Positions 13,528 to 25,460 of a stretch of DNA of 64,000 nucleotides are shown in pieces. This DNA comes from Labia minor (lineage: Eukaryota > Arthropoda > Insecta > Dermaptera > Spongiphoridae), in the NCBI GenBank assembly GCA_963082975.1, contig OY720344.1, positions 1,426,001 through 1,490,000 of the forward strand. Reading direction: 5' to 3'. Both the position numbers and the translations under genes were made by a program. The notes below the pieces were generated by a model, which was not told the DNA's origin, made no database searches, and worked only from the letters and a program-made list of their open reading frames with translations. Every line of letters starts with the position of its first letter. The stretch's first letter is position 1.

Positions 13528-15351
13528 TTATCTCCCTCTTTCTTAGCTTCTTTTAGCTATGTCCAATTATAATAAATAAATAAATTATAGTTTTAATTTA
13601 TAGACAGTAATTTATCATCTAGTGTCTTTCTTATTAAAAGAATAAAGGAGTCTGATAAAATAATTTTCAAAAATTACTAAATATATTTGTAAACACTGTA
13701 TAACTATTTTAATCATGATAGTTCATAAACATACAAAGAATATATATTTTCCAAAAATTTAGTATTAAAATAAACATGATTAAATAATCTAAATACAAAA
13801 AAACAATTATATTTCCTTTCCATTCATTGCTTTTTTCAATCATTTTTTTGGAAAATGATTTCGTGTAATATGTGAAAAATCTCGGATAAATTTATATAAT
13901 TTCTTAATTTATAAAATATTAGAAAATAAGGTTGCATGTTGGACACAGCTATTCTTGGTTGTTATTATTATTTATTTAATATTATATATTTATTATCATA
14001 TTTTTTTTAATTTCTATACTTAATCTATTTAAAGAGAGTTGTTTATCATTAAATATCTTTATTATGAGTTTTCTTTTTTTATGTTATGCTTTATAAAATT
14101 AATTAGATATAAAATGATTTCGTGAGCTACTACTAACTCGAAGAGTACGGAAGATCATGTTCATGTTACGGTTTATTAAAATCTCTACTTACATTTATTA
14201 TTTATTACTAACCTCACTTCAATATTTTTATTACCTACAATTTGATTTCACTTTTTTTATTATTTAAATTTTAAGTGGTTTCATTTTTACCAGAAATGTA
14301 ACTTTATAGTTAATAAAATATATGGTTGATCTTTTCATTGTTCCAATAGGATTTAAAAATGGGACAATTGGTCAGAATCTATAATTTGTTGTTAAGTGCA
14401 TTAGATGAATTATTGTTATATGATATATGAAACAATAACTTTTATTTTGTAATATTTACAATTTATCTTTATACTTACTATATTGATCAAAGAATAACAT
14501 TAAAGTTTGCTTAAATGCAAAATGTTGGTATTTTAAAAACAAAGAATTATCTAATTCAATTGGGATATCCGGATTAAGAATGTTAAATACAATTCATGCA
14601 TAAGATATAATTTGATAATCATTAATAAAGACTTAAAAAAATATATAAATAATGGACTATCGTCTATAATATCTTACGTTACACTTTTTTGATTTTTTTT
14701 CTCGATGACTTTCTAACCAGTAAACCAATTCGATGTTTAGACACTCAATTTAACACGAGAAATGTCACCTTTTTAATGAACATTATTAAAGCATGCTTTC
14801 ATTTTTGATTTAATATAATGTAAAAAATATTTCTAATTTAATACTAACATTAAATTAATTTTGTATTGCTTTTTGCATGTAATATTATATATTAATAATC
14901 TTCATATATATATTACATGTAATAACATAAAATTTACAAGATTTATTTTTGAATCTAGATAGTTCTATGTATATGTTTTATTTTATAAAAGAAAAAATAA
15001 TTCTGATTTTTTAATTTATTATTTATTATGTTTGCTTTCTATATAAACATTTAAAGATGTATTTATGTTTTTTTTTTGTTCTTTATTAAAAGATTTAAAT
15101 TAGAGGGATAAAAACAAGAGGAAGAGAGAAAGAAATAGAATATTCCTATGTTTAAAAATATTCATTCATTTTTAAGGAGATTTGGATTTTGCAGGGCTCC
15201 ACAGCATGAGATGCGTCAACGAGCGGGCTCATCAGGAGTGACGGGGTCTTCAACAACGACAATAGAGACCGGCGGTAATATGGGCGCTAATTTAGTGGCC
15301 AACGCACAACCGATGGCCACTACGAAACCTCCCTTTGATAGTAATATCTGA
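8239..15351 (+). CDS. fwe: Flower calcium-channel-like membrane protein, long isoform
   Basis: Exons 8239-8241, 11472-11645, 12089-12246, 12599-12706 and 15195-15351 splice in phase to about 199 residues. The protein carries Flower (CACFD1) family signatures: [15 protein letters not shown], a first membrane span ([17 protein letters not shown]), a second with the acidic residue in [11 protein letters not shown], the loop ERRPYWNKG, and a third pair ending [14 protein letters not shown] and ALGKK. The C-terminal tail ends PPFDSNI, like the DSN-ending tails of other Flower proteins. Flower is a tetraspan protein of synaptic vesicles and plasma membrane, linked to Ca2+-coupled endocytosis and to cell competition. 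The first exon call rests on ATG immediately followed by GTAAGT. Joining it gives [14 protein letters not shown], which aligns without gaps to the family N-terminus (M-x-F-x-E-K...RP). If that exon is wrong, translation could start at the Met at 11478. Confidence 0.9.
9507..9944 (-). pseudogene. Truncated gypsy-type retrotransposon gag
   Basis: A minus-strand ORF inside flower intron 1, starting ATG at 9944. The peptide has the layout typical of insect Ty3/gypsy Gag N-terminal regions: [19 protein letters not shown], then [15 protein letters not shown], then [12 protein letters not shown]. It breaks off after about 145 codons with no nucleocapsid zinc knuckle, protease or reverse transcriptase following, so the element is a 5' remnant. 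Its leader contains a PBS-like sequence at about 10230-10245. Family assignment is by recognised Gag motifs; the element is dead. Confidence 0.72.
10230..10510 (-). repeat. Likely LTR end and primer-binding site
   Basis: Read on the minus strand, TGGTGACCCCGTTTATG (about 10228-10244) directly follows a segment built of three short repeats AATTATGGGAGTCC, AATTATGGAACTCC and AATTATGAGTCT (read on the plus strand). A TGGTGACCCCG-type sequence just 3' of an LTR is typical of tRNA primer sites in insect gypsy elements. It sits about 290 bases before the gag ATG. The distal LTR boundary is not defined; 10510 is arbitrary. Confidence 0.45.
10628..10697 (-). repeat. tRNA-like module (SINE head or tRNA pseudogene)
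   Basis: On the minus strand TAGCTTAGTGG matches the Pol III A box consensus TRGCNNAGYGG exactly. About 43 bases later AAATCGAACCTCGCC resembles a B box. The spacing is that of a tRNA, but the acceptor ends do not pair, so this is not a functional tRNA. It lies in flower intron 1. Confidence 0.5.
13298..13412 (+). CDS. fwe: Alternative C-terminal exon of flower (short isoform)
   Basis: The acceptor GGGCTTTGCAG precedes 13298. The single leading A completes the Lys codon split after 12706. The peptide reads on from ALGKK as [16 protein letters not shown] and ends with EDPDVWRPT-stop at 13412. With the shared upstream exons this isoform is about 185 residues. It is mutually exclusive with the exon at 15195-15351, because both use the same phase and each has its own stop. 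In Drosophila, alternative Flower C-termini mark cell fitness, so two tails here are functionally suggestive. A long CT-rich microsatellite (13492-13523) follows the stop and probably lies in this isoform's 3' UTR. Confidence 0.88.
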
Positions 15352-15620
15352 CCTAAATCTAATTCTATCATTCATCGTTCCAATTTTTTTTTTTTTTTAA
15401 TCTTTTTTAAGAAAAATATATCATGTACTTTTACACTTATTTAGCATTTCATAATATCACAAAGTATTGTAGTTTAAATATCAATTTGAATATTTAGAGT
15501 TTTCATTCTAGTCATCATTATCATCTATATCAATATATATAAATCATCTTATACTTATTTCCGTATTGATGTCTACATAACAATTATTTAATATTGTTGC
15601 TGGTGACGTAACTATCGAAA

Positions 15621-15660
<40 letters not shown>

Positions 15661-17985
15661 TATATATATATGCAATAAATATGTTAAAATAATGACAAAA
15701 GACAGAGACAGAGTTAAATTAATTTATTTATTAATTAAATAAACAAATTTATTTTTATTTTTTTATTCATTTTTTAGAGTTTATATTATAAGTATGAGTA
15801 TTATAAATATAATTATTCAACAATATAATTTTTTTAATTTTTAATTTAATAGTAAACTAATAATAATAATAAATAGAAAAAAAAGCATTCCAAATTCTTT
15901 ATTTTTTAAAAAAGTAAATTAAAATTAATTTAAACACTAAGAAACTTCATAATATGAAGATTATATATATTATGAGAAGTTATTTCTGGGTTATTTTCAA
16001 CTTTTAGATTTGAGTCTAGACGTTTCAGCACCCATTTTGGCACTATTTTCAAGAGGGAGAGAATGTTTGGGATTCTAAGTTTTAAATTTCAAAATAAAAC
16101 GTGAAAATAGCCCGAAAATCACTTCTCATAATGATAAAAACTTTTACGGAAACCTAAACGAACATATATACAGCGCCGGACAAAGGGGCGGGAATGTAAA
16201 AATAAAATATTTTTTTATATTCATTATTTTTTTTTAGATTTTATTAATTCATCATTTTTCATGAGACATCCATTTTTTTACTCAATAAATTGTTTTTTCT
16301 CTAATAATACAAAATAAAGGTTATAACGCTAATTAATTATTTTATTATTTTCAACAGATTGAGTAATTTTAATATTATTTATAAGTAAACTATTTGTATA
16401 TACAAGTCAGAGTCAGAATTCATAATAAATAAAAGAAAAAAAGATTAATAGACAAAACAAAAATTTACTTAGAATTTTTATGAATTATCCTATAACACTG
16501 ATGAGGTCAAATACTTTTTAAATCTCTTAAAATTTAAAATCTATTTTGCACCCTTGGCACTCAAACCGGCCCTGTATTTATGTATATATATTCCATCTAT
16601 ATGCCAACAAAAGTTTAATCATTGGTTTACTTTGGATAATCCGAAAATTAAGAATATATATATAATTTACTCTGTCTTATAATTGAATAAATGAGTACTA
16701 ATTAATTTTCATATTATTATATATATATATATATATATATTAACATGAACATAAATATATCGAATTTATGAATGGAAGCTCTTGAATATTATAAATATAG
16801 ATTTATCTATATATGTATATGTATATAAATGTCAAATATTAATTTTAATGTTATATTTATGTGAGTTTTGACTATGGCCGGTTATCCTTGAATATTTCTC
16901 TAGAGAAATCAAAACAATAAAGTAAAAACAAAGCTTGTTGTTAGCCGAATAAAATATATGTATTATATATATAAGTAGTAAGTCAATTTTGGACATGAAT
17001 TGATATTATAAATATATAAATAAAAAAAGATAGGAAATTGTGTACAGATTACGTGTGTTGGGTAGTTTTAGGATATTATTATTATTATTTAAAGTATTTC
17101 TCTTTAAATTTTTTATCCTGTTCCTTCCCTTAATTCCTGTTATTTATATATATATATATATATATATATTTTCTTCCAAAATAGATGATTAACGAATATT
17201 TTTGTTGTGATATTTTTTCCCTACTTGTATGTTTATATATATAAAATCAAATGATTTATATATATATATATATATATAAAATCGTTCTAATTGATAAATG
17301 TTCATATATTCATATATATCTCTCTCTCCCTATCTGAAAGCACTATTCGTTGTAAGGCCTAGTACCAAAAAAAAAAAAACGAGAGATTCATTTTTTTTTT
17401 GTTTTTAAACATTCCGTTTTTAAATAATAAAAAGAACATATCATGGTGATTTAACTTATTATTTATTAATTATTTATCAATCCCTTTCTTCAATAGATAT
17501 AAATAGTGAGTAAAAATGAAGGTCTCATTATTGGACATATGAAAAAAAATTAGATTGCCCTATATGTATATGCAAATAAAATAGAAAATTTTGAAAATCA
17601 ACTTGCTATTAAATTTACAAATAAGAGTTGAATATTTACTTAAAATATAAATACAATAAACGATAATGGATAATAAAAAAACAATTTCAAAATAAAAATT
17701 AACGAATGTTATAATCCAATAAACATATACAATAAAATGTTTCATTCACTGATTAAATTAAAAAAATCAATAATAACACAAAAAGGAAATGTATGGTATA
17801 ATATACTGATTGAAATCAAATAAATAAAATTATTACATACTGATTTTAAACTAAATAATACGAATTATTTTGGGGGACAGGGGGCAGATCACCTTTACCT
17901 GGTCTAATTGTAATATGTTAAATAAAATAATTGCTCCAAAGCTTTGAAACGCAAATAAATGAAATGGATTTATACTACATGGGCT
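15352..17985. other. 3' flank of flower, no gene seen
   Basis: AT-rich sequence with long (AT)n tracts (near 15626-15672, 16720-16740, 17142-17170 and 17258-17277). The first part presumably includes the flower 3' UTR. No ORF or transposon signature beyond simple repeats is supported. Confidence 0.5.
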
Positions 17986-18170
17986 GAGAAGTCCCGAGAT
18001 TTTTCAATAGGTGACGCCACTAGAAAATGAACATGACTCATTTCGAGAGGCTCATCTGTCACTAGTTTATGTTTACAAGCTACAGTTGTTTGAGTGACGC
18101 TACTTTCGCCTTCATAAGAAAAATGGGAAACGAATATCACTTCTTGATAAACTAAAAATTGGTTTAATAT
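17986..18170 (+). mobile_element. Probable mariner 5' terminal fragment
   Basis: The stretch CTGAGAAGTCCCGAGATTTT followed by CAATAGGTGACGCC is unlike its AT-rich surroundings. It leads into AAAAATGGGAAACGAATATC and then TTGATAAA, resembling the 5' leader and start of mariner transposases of the mauritiana type (MEN-E-R/H--LIK). The frame closes within about 12 codons, so only the 5' end survives. Confidence 0.4.
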
Positions 18171-18371
18171 CCAAATAAATAATTTTTCATTTAACTGAAA
18201 ATCTACAATTATTTAATTCCCAACATTCCCACTATTCTTTCTGATAAAGAAAAAAGAAAAAAAACACACACAAGCCCACAGGCAGAAGACATTCAGAGAT
18301 GGCGCGATGTGCTAAAAACATTGTTTAAAAAATAAACCTGGAGTTAAGCAATCTTATAGATAGTCTGTGTC

Positions 18372-18669
18372 CAGGGGCGGATTTAGGCCTAGGCAGAATA
18401 GGCAATTGCCTAGGGCCCGTAATTTCAGGGGGCTCTTAAAAAGGTTCAAAAAATCGTGAATTTTTTCACTTTTGCGATCACGATTTTTCATGCTTTAAGT
18501 ATCACCAAGTGTACCCACCCCTGATATATTATTTCAAAAAAATACTCTTCAATAATAATTTTTTTAAATGAAAAATAAAATAAATAATAGATTTGATGTT
18601 ATTTTATGGGTGGGGGGCCCGGAATTCTATCCTTGCCTAGGGCCTGAAAATTCCTTAATCCGGCACTGT
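18372..18669. mobile_element. hAT MITE
   Basis: The ends are CAGGGGCGGATTTAGGCC and its partner TTAATCCGGCACTG, giving terminal inverted repeats of the CAG(T/G)GxCGGATT type used by hAT elements. GCCTAGGGCC motifs lie inside both ends. It is about 298 bases with no ORF. Flanks share only TCTG (TCTGTGTC at left, TCTGGATG at right), so the target duplication has decayed. Confidence 0.7.
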
Positions 18670-19369
18670 CTGGATGGTCTCTGATGAACATAATATTATA
18701 ATACAACTTATATAAATAGGATTATTTATTTTGAAATCAAAAATAGATTTAATAGTATGAATCTTGAAGGAAATGACGAGTCGAAAGACTCGGAAGAAAT
18801 ATGGGATAAAATATAAACATATCTTAAAACGGCAGCGTCAAACAGTATACATGTTTTAAAAATAACAAAAAGTATAAACCATGCTTCGATGAAGAATGTT
18901 TAGAAGTAATAGAGATTAGGAAAAAAGCAAAATTACAATTATAATAATTATTAGATAGATTAGAATAGATTAATAGCAAGAAAATACTGATGAAAGTTGT
19001 TAAAAACAAAAAAAAAAAAAAAAGAAAAAGTTTAAGAAATAGAGGAAAGTAACCGCAACAAGAATAGTAGAGATCTATACATGGGAATTAAAAATATTAA
19101 AAAGGATTATAAGGCACGGTTAGACTTTAATTAGAGATTTTAATAATAATTTGTAAACAGAGATGGGGTGGGCGATATTAAAAATATATGAAGGAACTAT
19201 TTTGAAAAATTATTAAATTCGAAGATCAGAAACCTTAACGGAAAATTCAGCAGAAATTAATCTCGAAGAACAAATATTATATGACGTAGAAATGATAATG
19301 GGAAAATATCTCTATTGACGACATCGTATAAGATCCTCTCGAATATTATTTAATTCAAATTACGATCAT

Positions 19370-19850
19370 ATGCAGAGGAAATATTAGTAGAGAATATCCA
19401 TGCGGGTTCAGGGCAAATTGATTAATATTAGATATTAGAAAAGCTGGTAATTAGCCAACTTTTCCAACGGGCCGGCGGGCGTTCAAGAGGCCCGCGCTTA
19501 AAAGTATTTGCCCACCCCTGAACTAATGGCAAGTACTAAGCCCATGTAAATTGGGCTTTACAGAGATGAATAGTATTAATATACAAGATGTAAAATTTGA
19601 AAATGTAGAAAAATTTAATGTAATCACGATGGATAATAATCGAGAAGAATTTAAATCGAGGTTGCAATCTGATAACGCCTATTATCAAAATTATTATCAA
19701 AGGGATCAAAATTAAAATATATAGGAAGGGACGTGAGAGAGATGGGAGAGGGTAGTGGCTCAGAATAGGGACACTTGGAGAAATGTGGTTGCTGCGGCCA
19801 AGAACTTTCGAGTTAAGTAGAGCCACAGAGATAGATAGATAGATAGGATT
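19370..19850 (+). mobile_element. LINE 3' fragment, copy 1
   Basis: Shares long stretches with 39095-40075: TGCGGGTTCAGG, TGTAGAAAAATTTAATGTAA, GGATAATAAT, GACACTTGGAGAAATGTGG and GCGGCCAAGAACTTTCGAG. It ends in an (AGAT)n tail (GATAGATAGATAGG), as expected for the 3' end of a non-LTR retrotransposon. A hAT-like end, GCCCACCCCTGAA, sits near 19508. The coding frame is destroyed. Confidence 0.6.
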
Positions 19851-20014
19851 ATTTATTTATTAATAATAATTTAAATAATTAAAGTGATAAATATCTATAT
19901 TCTAATTAATTTTTTTTTTTTTTTTTTCAATTTCTGAAAATATTAAAAATATAAATAAATATATATATATATATTAAATAATAAAATTATTATTGATTTA
20001 ATTATTTAAAATAA

Positions 20015-22177
20015 TTATGACAACAGTAATAGAAGAATTTCATATAAATTCTTCATTGCCTTTTCTTTAGCAATTTCATTTGTATCTCCAATACCTTGAG
20101 CAGTTAATTTCGGAATTGTATTGATACTAAGATTACAAATAGATTGTTCTATTTTCATTTTAGTTGGATAATAATAATCATGTCCAACATTATATTCATT
20201 TTCTAAAAATAATAAAAATTCTTCTGATTTATTTTCGTATATATGTTTTAATATATTATCTTTAATTGTTGAATCTATAGATGATAACATTAAATGCATT
20301 TCTGAATATGTTTTAGAAATTTGACATTGTGTTGGATTTTTATGTATGTCCTCCATAGTTATGTCATCACTTAATTGAAATTCTTTCAATTCCCTTATTG
20401 ATTTAAACATTGTTTGAGCTGCTTGATGTTTTGCTTGTTTTTTTGTATGTGCTATTGCTTCCGTATATAGTAATGTACCTAATTTACATGTTATTGAAAA
20501 GATTTTATGATGTGGCGGACCAGCTGATATTTCATTCTCGAAGACGGGCGAGGGAAGGCCATAACGTATGCAAAGTTCCTAAAAAATTGCATAAAAAAAA
20601 CTTGAACAAAATTTTTGGCTAAAAACCATAATTAATCTAGAAATCATTTAATATAAAATTTTCCATTAATAGAAAAATTATTTTTCTTTGATAATTTTGT
20701 TGTTAAGAATATTATTGTTTAGAGATATTGATTTATTTAGCTTGAATTGTATCTTTTTGTTGCCTGCCCGTTTACATAAATCATAGAGCACAGGAATTTA
20801 GTATTTTTTTCTGATTAATTTTAATTTTTCTAAAAATATCAAGTTAATATTTATATTTTGTAATAAATAAGTAAATTGGAATTTATTGAAATTAAATTTT
20901 TTTTAATTATAATTTAATTAAGTAATTAATTTTAATTTATTTTATAATAGTCAAGTTTACAAAAATTTAAAGTAAAAAAAAATATAAAATAATTTTTAAT
21001 AGTGAATCTGTTAGAATAAAGTAAAATAAAAAAAAATTTAATTCTTTACAAATTAAATAAAATTGCTCTCTCATTATCCTGTAGAGAGAGAGAAGAATCC
21101 AAGAAATATGTTTATAATGATACATTTTTTATTAAATTGTTTAAAAAAATTATATTGCTTTTGTTATTTAGTAAATGATGATAAATTATAAAAATGAAGG
21201 ATGGAACACCATTGGAAGAGATATTGGATAGGATGAAAGCGGCAATTAAGAAAAACACAGGAACACAGGATAAATAAGGGAGAAGGAAAATTGTATTGAT
21301 AGTAAGTAAGTATAAATTAATGGAAAAAATAGAAAATAAGTATAGCTAATTAGAGCAATATTAATTAAGATTATTTAAATGAGGGGTTCTCAACCTTTTA
21401 GGCTCTGTGCCCCCCTTAGAACACTGATGTGAGGTCACGCCTCCCCCCCCCCTCCTGTTTAAGAGTATCGCAAAATCATCAGACTTTTTTTTAGAACTAT
21501 TTAGAAAAAAAATTGAAAAATATATTGGAAATATTCAAAAAGTTTTGCCTGAAAATCATCTCACCTTTTTTTCTTTTTTTTTTACAACAAAATTTTCAAA
21601 AGTGCGGACACTTGATATGCTCGCCCCACCCCCCACCCCCACGTCCCCCAGGTTGAGAACCGCTGGATTAATGGAATAATGGAATAGAAGATTATTTGGA
21701 GAGTGAAGAAATCTCAAATTGAATTAACAAATTTGAATGGAGATCTAGAAATTGGGATCGTGATATTCCTCCTCCTATATTTTATATTTTCAAAATTATT
21801 ATACTTACCTGTAAATCTTTGACTCCTGTTGTTTGATTTTGATCTTTTGTTATTACAGTACGATCAAGTAAAATAGGTAAAGTAGAATTATTATAATTAT
21901 CATCACCAAGTGGCTGGATTCTATTTTCACAAGTTGAATTTGTTGATGTCTGTGCAATTGGAATACCTAAAAGTTTTAATGCCTCTTTGGCTGCATCCTG
22001 TTTTGCCAATTTTTTTGAACGATTAATACCAATTGCCTCTATTTCACCAACTACAACTTTCATATGAAATATCGGTTCATTAGGTAATCCTTCTTCTTTT
22101 ATTAATTCGTAATGTGGAATAATGCCTTTTCTCATCATTAACTCTTGTAATTGAGAGATAGCAGTTTTTAATGCCAT
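20015..22177 (-). CDS. dsRNA-binding protein, R2D2/TARBP2/Loquacious type
   Basis: Two coding exons, 21809-22177 and 20015-20578, joined in phase 0 (donor CAG|GTAAGT, acceptor ATTTTTTAG), give 310 residues. Residues 1-70 form dsRBD1: LQELMMRKG, then HYELIKEEG, then GINRSKKLAKQDAAKEAL. Residues 124-190 form dsRBD2: ELCIRYGLPSPVFE, PPHHKIFSITCKLG, then KKQAKHQAAQTM. The C-terminal region ends with a degenerate dsRBD-like helix (NEIAKEKAMKNLYEILL). Family members partner Dicer to load siRNAs or process miRNAs in the cytoplasm. The length, two clear dsRBDs and start (MALKTAISQLQE) fit R2D2 or a short TARBP2-like protein better than Loquacious. dsRBD2 spans the splice site. A hAT MITE (21381-21664) occupies the single intron. 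Orthology between r2d2 and tarbp2 is unresolved. Confidence 0.88.
21381..21664. mobile_element. hAT MITE in the dsRBP intron
   Basis: Ends GGGGTTCTCAACCTTTTAGG and CAGGTTGAGAACCGCTG are inverted copies of a CAGxGGTTCTCAACC terminus typical of hAT elements. The interior is GC-tract rich (CCCCCCCCCC, CCCACCCCC) with no ORF. Confidence 0.65.
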
Positions 22178-22890
22178 ATTAATTAAATTAAAACATCAAA
22201 ACAAATAAATATAATATACATATTTAATAGAGCATAGAGCCTAGTTTAAGAAATAATATTTAAATTAAAAAATATTAAATCTCAGAGACCATCGGTAATG
22301 AATAAAATTATTTGTTTTGTTTTTTATCAGAGAGACACTTAAACACAGACCACAGACTATCCAGTTGAAACCGAATTTATTTACTTGTGACAGACCAGAT
22401 CGTGTTGATAGCGCCAATTCAAATCTTTTTTTTTTTTACAAAAACAATTGGCTGCCTAATGAATTGGCGAAAATAGTGATGGTCTACGTTTTTTTTTTTT
22501 GAAAAATTATCAGATATGTGTATGAATCCGTATCCGATGTCAATGTTACAAAATTATAAACATAAAAAAAAAAATCACTAAATTGAATGAAATTTAAATC
22601 TTTTAATATATATCTCCTATTATTATTATTATTATTATAATTATAATTATCTTTGTAAAGTAAAATAATATAATATAAAATATAGAATATATAATTACGT
22701 TTAATTAGTAATAAAGTTCTATTTGTAAGATGAAACTAATTTAAGAGTAAAATTATTATTTTATTAACCATTTCTTTATTTTTATTGTAACAAATATGGA
22801 TATCTAATTATTTAAAAAAAAAATTGATTATAATATTGTTAAAATATAGGAATATATTGATAGATTGTTATTGAAGTTAGGAGATACTAT
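22178..22890. other. 5' flank of the dsRNA-binding protein gene
   Basis: The first 200 bases upstream of the ATG at 22177 presumably hold the promoter and 5' UTR. A more balanced segment at about 22310-22480 (GACAGACCAGATCGTGTTG) looks like inserted repeat DNA, but no family was recognised. No gene seen. Confidence 0.4.
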
Positions 22891-22894
22891 TTAT

Positions 22895-24065
22895 ATTTCT
22901 TCACTATATACCGGTCTACACAACAGAGACATAATAAATAAATAAATAGGCGGGAGTGTCCTCCCCTAGACTTTCCCGCATATAAATAGGTATAAAGAGT
23001 TGTGAATGAATATTTAGAATGTAATAAAGTGCTACTTCCGGTTAATTGATATTTTAAATGTAAAAAAAACAGATATGGATATAATTTAAATATTTTTAAT
23101 TTTATTTTATTTATAATATATAAGGGCTGGCTGTGACGTCATGAAGTGCTGGGTGACGTCATATAATTTTAAATTAAGAAAAAACTAATGAAGATGATTT
23201 TTCTCGAGGATAAAACCAATACAAAGTGCATAACACGTGGAGATATGCCTTCACGTGAAATTTGATATGAAAATAACCCTTCACTTCCTCTCTTCGATCG
23301 GCAATACTAGCACTTCCGGTTTCCGGATTTGCACCAAAAGTTGATCAATTCATCCTACTGATGTATTAAGTAAATATACCAAATTTCATCAAAATCCGTT
23401 GAGCCGTTCAGGCTGTACACATCTATACGGACGGACGGACGGACGGACAGACATCATGCTAAAAATACTTTTTTCTGTTAAGAAAATGCATGATTCGTGG
23501 AGATATGTACCTAAAAATATCCACAGGTGAAATTTGGTGTGAAAACAATACCTCCCTTACTATCGTCGGTCGGTAAAAAAGAAACGCTACTTGTATAGGT
23601 AAAATGTCACTTCCGGTAGTCAGATCATGATGAAATTTGGTATCTGAATTTTTTTTGTATTTTTAAATCTATATACAAAATAGGAAGCAAATATCTCGAA
23701 GCAAACTGGTACTTTACTTGAAAGGTAAACGCAACCAGTGTAGGTAAAGTACCACTTCCGGTTAACCGATTTTGACGAAATTTTGATAGAAATCTACAAA
23801 CTGTGAATAATATCGGTGTACCAAATTTCGAAGTCCTAGCTTGATTAGTTTTTGAGTAAATTTGCTCACAGTCATTACATCCATACATACATACATACAC
23901 ACACACAGACATACATACATACATACACAGACATAATTCCAAAAATGGTATTTTCCGACTCAGGGAGGTCTAAAACGTCAAGATCTATCAAAATCTCGAA
24001 GTCGAAATTTTTGACGATTCCAATACGAAGTATGCGGGAAAGTAAAAACGGGTAAAACGACACTT
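22895..24065 (+). mobile_element. LINE-type 3' tail with CTTCCGG modules, copy 1
   Basis: Contains repeated CACTTCCGGT modules, phrases such as CCAAATTTCATCAAAATCCG, (GGAC)n at 23430-23450, (CATA)n/(CACA)n near 23880-23930, and a terminal part CTCGAAGTCGAAATTTTTGA then GATTCCAATACGAAG. The segment 23585-23850 recurs almost unchanged at 50287-50560, and the terminal part resembles 35690-35995. This combination is common in 3' regions of insect non-LTR elements. ORFs crossing it (23625-23942, 23852-24063) are repeat read-through. Confidence 0.55.
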
Positions 24066-24349
24066 GCCCGCAGTGTCAAACTAGCCGGAAGAGTCGTAAA
24101 CAAATTACAATATAATAAATAAATACTAACTCGTTGATATAACTAAAAAGGAAATAAAATGAATAACATTCTCTTTACATTGATATATAAAATATGTTTA
24201 TCAACCGTCGGAATATGAGGCAGACTAGGCAGATCGCTTATTGACGACCGCCATAATTAAAGGGTTAATAAATCAGAAACAATAAATAAATTAGCTACAT
24301 ATTTTTTACTTCTTTTCACCCGAATAAATATATATACGTTTATTATTTT

Positions 24350-24425
24350 ATTTATATATAAAAAAAGGTTTTTGTCTGCCCATTAGTCAGAATTTAAAAA
24401 TTTTTGCATTGTGAGCAGCTAAAAA
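24350..24425 (+). repeat. Helitron 5'-end-like fragment
   Basis: TATATATAAAAAAAGGTTTT TGTCTGC followed by CAGAATTTAAAAATTTTTGC matches the start of the Helitron at 37877 nearly base for base, but the leading TC is missing and the similarity stops after about 70 bases. Confidence 0.55.
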
Positions 24426-25460
24426 AAGCTCTTTAAAAAAAATGCTATTACGTCAATTATAAATAAATTTAAAATTTTATAGGCGCTGTTAGGTATGTGT
24501 GATTTGCGTATTATAAGAATTGTTTTTCCTTCAAGTCCCAATTGAACCCTATTTGATCCCTACTGTTATTAAATAGACCCCTGACCATTTATAGACCATT
24601 TTGGCGACCACTGATGATGTAGATAATAAACAAACTTTATAGTTAAATACTTAATTAATAGCTAAGTAATTTACAGTATAAAGAAAGTGTATACACTAAT
24701 TACTGGAAGTATTTATAAATTTATTTGTGTATACTTTTTCTTATTTTATTTTTTGTTAAAGTATACTTTAGCTAGTGGGTGTATTCACTCACTGCAATTT
24801 ATATTTTAACTGTAGAAATAAGGGGGATGTTGGACGTGTGGGCGGTTTTCGTCTTAATTAACATTTTTCACCTCATGCAGAAAAATACAAACAGCTGAAA
24901 CGTGGATGATTTTCCAATGCTATTCTTTTGATATTTCTATTCAGTTGATTTTCCAACTAAAAGACATTTCTCGAATTTCTAATACAGAATCTAATAATTT
25001 TTGATTTAATTATTATAATATATATAATTCTAGTTGAATTATTATTATTCGAAATGATGATAAAAATTATATCCGAATTTTTATACAATCAATACAGTTG
25101 ATGAAATTTAACTGGAGCTGTTTAAAAAGTATTCTAGCATTAAAACGGTCGAATTTAATAATATAATACTTTCGAGAATACAAAATATATAATTTATGAG
25201 ATAAAATAAATTTTCCGAGTAATTGAAGTCTACCCTTGGAGCAAAGAAAGTTCTGTTAAAAGGATAATTATTTATTTTATATTTTTGAATAAAATTATTT
25301 TTAGGTAAATAGAAAAATTTATTTACATATTATATATATAAATTCTTCAATAATTGGAAGTAAAAATGAAAATAAATCATAGAAAATACTTTAAATTCAT
25401 TATAATTAAATACAAAAAATATTTTACCTTTTTCGTCAAACAAGTAGTATTAAATATTAT
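24426..25460. other. No gene seen
   Basis: AT-rich sequence downstream of the ankyrin gene's stop codon. It includes TTTGGCGACCACTGATG near 24600, which could be a hAT-type end, but no partner end was found. No coding or RNA feature is supported. Confidence 0.4.

Noticed and set aside
13342-13572. 76-codon plus-strand frame rich in Ser/Leu
   Set aside because: Out-of-frame reading of the alternative flower exon and the CT microsatellite that follows.
18824-19009. 61-codon minus-strand hydrophobic frame
   Set aside because: Antisense reading of LINE-derived, A-rich sequence.
23625-24063. Several overlapping frames with CVCVC/HTYIHTYI repeats
   Set aside because: Translations of CATA/CACA microsatellites in a LINE-type tail; the same peptide recurs at 50360-50578 because the repeat recurs.
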